NCBI GenBank assembly: GCA_943735955.1
Contig: OX030955.1
Location: 13,732,083 to 13,796,082, forward strand
Reading direction: 5' to 3'
Length of the DNA stretch: 64,000 bases
DNA from: Piscicola geometra
Taxonomy: Eukaryota > Annelida > Clitellata > Hirudinida > Piscicolidae
In this document: in pieces, positions 61,675 to 64,000 of the stretch
Layout: every line of letters begins with the position of its first letter
Position numbering within the stretch: the stretch's first letter is position 1
Notes under the pieces: model-generated
What the model saw: only the letters and a program-made list of their open reading frames with translations
What the model was told of the DNA's origin: nothing
The model's database searches: none
Program-made: the position numbers and the translations under genes

Positions 61675-63901
61675 ATGGAAGTAAAATTAAATGGCTTTAT
61701 CCTTTCTTCAATTCTTCATGATCAGCTCAGTTCATCTTCAGACAAAGTTTTATTATTTTCATTAATGTTTTATTATCTAAATTTTAGAATCTAAAATTTA
61801 GATTTTAAAATAATAGGATTACTAATTTTTTTCATTTCCATCTCTAGGAAGGGTTTTTAATTGGAGAAAGGATTCGTTTATATTCCGCTGTTATTGACGA
61901 TTATTCTTCTGCTTCAAAAGAACAGAAGTACATCTATGGTGAAAAAGTCCTAATAAACTTTATTAAATAAAGCACTTATTATTTTGAAATAATATTTTAT
62001 ACAACTAGAATATGAGTATTTGTCTATAACTCAATTAATTTGATTGTATTTTCATTAGGATAGTTTTCAATTAACAAATGTAAGATATTTTCTGTTTTGA
62101 TAAATTAATGTATATTTGAGCTGTGATTTAATTTGTGAATTAATTAACGACCGTTAAAATGTTTAAAGCCGTGAAATATTTTTACAATTTTAATGCATTT
62201 AAACTTATCCAAATCGAACTTTTTTGTTGTTTTGGTTACATTGCCAGCAAGTGAACAAAAACACTACTAATTTACTTTCAACAAACGAATGGGAAAATTT
62301 GAATTGACACAAAAATTTCTAATTTCTTAAAGATTTGCAACAGAACTTCTACAGGGTGAAAAATACCTGAAATTTTCAATAGTGTTACTTGCAATTTGTC
62401 ACTTTACACAAGAAATATGCACTTCAGAAGATGATCTAGCTTATGTCATTCATTTCACACACAAAATTTCTTTCCAATTTGGAGCAGAGAATGAATAATC
62501 AGAATATCCAATGGTCAAGAATTGCCCCATCATTAGAACCCCATTTAAAAAATTTCAAAAAATGAAAGATCTTAAGAAACTATAAGAAAAAAAGAAAAGA
62601 AAACCTCAAAAACTATACAGCCTTCACCTATCAAAAGACTACAAAAAATTCAGATTCTGAAGATGAAGATACCTCAATGATTATTAAACGTTATAGACAA
62701 GAATCTGAGATAGGCTTTGAGAGTTGTTCTCTTGTTTGGTGGCAACAACACGTAATCTGGCTCTTGGGAAACTAGCAAGAAAGTTTTCTGCATGTACAGT
62801 TCAATGTGAACGTCTATTCAGCTTGTGGGGACACATAAAAGAGTCTCTTTAGATCCAGCTAATATTGAAAAACTTGTTTGCCTGTGTAACTGGCTCAAAA
62901 AGGATGTGTGACAATTGCATTTTTATCATTTATGGATTTTTTTTCTCTAAAATGTGAATTAATTTTAGGAAAAAAAATTATATATTTGTATTACATTTTT
63001 AAGGAATTTTTTAACTACTTATTTATACTAATGTCAAATATGCTAAAAACATTGCGTTAAAATACGATTAACGCACGCTTAAAATTATTAATCGAACGAT
63101 TAACCGCGATTAAACTTTTTAATAGTGGAACAGCTCTAATATAAATATTTTAAAATCAAATAATCGCTTGTTTTGTAGTGGTGAGAGGCATTGTAAGCTG
63201 TTGTGACTTGGGCTCTTGGTACGACAATGCTTGCCGCTTGAACACTACAAAAATCAACGATGTTCTCAAACACCAGAAATATGTTGGTTTATTTGCATTA
63301 CAAACTACATTCACACCTTCTATGCGTCAATACTTGAAGAAACTTTTTATGAAACTAATGTATAATGTATAGTAAAAATGAATCATGAATTTACTTGGTC
63401 AAAAGGATATCTTAAAATAAATAGTTAGCTTAGATAATTGTATTACAGTTTACATTATCATGCCTAGCCTAGTTTTGGGGATTCACCTCATTTTGATGTT
63501 ATATTTTCGCTATCTTATATTCTCATTAAATAAATAGCGCCATATAAATACTTTTGATTGATTGCTTGATTGCTTGAACATGTTTCACTTTCAACATGGT
63601 ATTGCATTCAATAAGGCTTGCCATCTCTACAGGAGACCATAGGCTGGTACAAGAGTCGCAAGCACTCGACGCAGGCATTGTCCTTCAAGGAGCGAGTACT
63701 GCATCAGCAACTGCACGACTTCTTCACCGAACCTCCTCCTCCCAATCAACGACTACTACCCTCACTTTCTTGCATTCAACAAGCCTCCAGCCGAACAGTG
63801 GATCCTGGCTCACATCTGCCCTTCCTCTTTCTCCTCCACACCACCAACAACTCCAAGCAACTCTGCTCCTTCAACTTTCAGTGCTCCACAATCAACCACG
63901 C
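61675..63901 (+). CDS. Abraxas-family BRISC/BRCA1-A scaffold, 5' part
   Basis: Abraxas proteins are inactive MPN-fold scaffolds for the K63 deubiquitinase BRCC36 (family knowledge). Exons: 61675-61746 (start MEVKLNGFILSSILHDQL), 61848-61938 (EGFLIGERIRLYSA, matching GFLLGE of Abraxas), 63179-63282 (GSWYDNACRLNTTKINDVL) and 63633-63901 (ETIGWYKSRKHSTQALSFKE, RVLHQQLHDFF, PFLFLLHTTNN). Phases close, giving 178 residues plus 2 nt. GWYKSRKH and FKERVLHQQL align with the GWYRFRRN and FREQVLHKQL blocks of ABRAXAS1/2. No JAMM zinc motif is present in this region, as expected. The gene continues off the right edge. Whether it is the Abraxas 1 or 2 type cannot be decided here. Confidence 0.85.
62118..63138 (+). 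mobile_element. Decayed AGAGCTGT-type hAT element in Abraxas intron 2
   Basis: GAGCTGTGATTTAATTTG at the left and GGAACAGCTCTA at the right. The interior matches 56887-57225 (ACCTCAAAAACTATACAGCC, GAACGTCTATTCAGCTTG) with indels that destroy the frame. Confidence 0.75.
63515..63572 (+). mobile_element. LINE/SINE 3' tail fragment
   Basis: TAAATAGCGCCATATAAATA then a TTTGATTGATTGCTTGATTG tail, as in the other CR1/L2-type 3' ends. It lies in Abraxas intron 3. Confidence 0.65.
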
Positions 63902-64000
63902 GTTAGTCTTTTCATAAAAAATTCATTTTAAAACAATATTTTAAATTAATAATTACACTTAAAAACCGATTTTTCGGACAGTATTAACTAAAAGATATTT

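Overview
This is genomic DNA from an animal, almost certainly a non-vertebrate bilaterian. The genes are animal-type and cut into many short exons (27 to about 1100 nt) with GT-AG introns. Intergenic and intronic DNA is AT-rich, full of microsatellites and minisatellites, and carries LINE, hAT, piggyBac, MULE and SINE sequences. I cannot name the species. Exon limits below come from conserved protein blocks, splice dinucleotides and phase arithmetic; no transcript or database was available.

Layout from left to right. (1) 313-8234, +: the C-terminal part of a SMARCAL1/HARP annealing helicase, 11 exons, continuing off the left edge. (2) 8320-17200: a LINE, LINE tails, a possible small coiled-coil gene (11.6-12.8 kb), a telomere-like block, a decayed piggyBac and a small hAT-type element. 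(3) 17704-24081, +: an ADAM/reprolysin metalloprotease, 17 exons, with signal peptide, prodomain, furin site, zinc site, disintegrin, Cys-rich and EGF-like modules, a Thr-rich stalk and a short hydrophobic C-terminus. One apparent frameshift lies in exon 12. (4) 25368-32515: an inverted LINE, MULE remnant, 15-bp satellite and second piggyBac. (5) 43003-32831, -: a secreted ADA2/ADGF-type adenosine deaminase, 12 exons and 663 residues, with an altered HAGE motif and a C-terminal IPT/TIG-like domain. Its first intron holds two hAT elements, one with a nested MITE. (6) 61300-44477, -: a SECISBP2 (SBP2) homologue, 13 exons and about 1268 residues, with an N-terminal PAM2-like motif, polyQ blocks, the SID-type motif, an L7Ae-type RNA-binding domain and a 154-residue Asp-rich tail. 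One intron contains a nearly intact two-ORF LINE in the opposite orientation. (7) 61675 to the right edge, +: the 5' part of an Abraxas-family (BRISC/BRCA1-A scaffold) gene, head-to-head with SBP2 across 374 bp.

The genes belong to unrelated pathways: fork repair, extracellular proteolysis, extracellular purine signalling, selenoprotein synthesis and K63-deubiquitinase scaffolding. There is no operon logic. The only evident regulatory coupling is the divergent SBP2/Abraxas promoter. The most notable items are the deaminase-IPT fusion with HNSE in place of HAGE, the architecture of the SBP2 homologue, the ADAM C-terminus and the record of nested transposon insertions.
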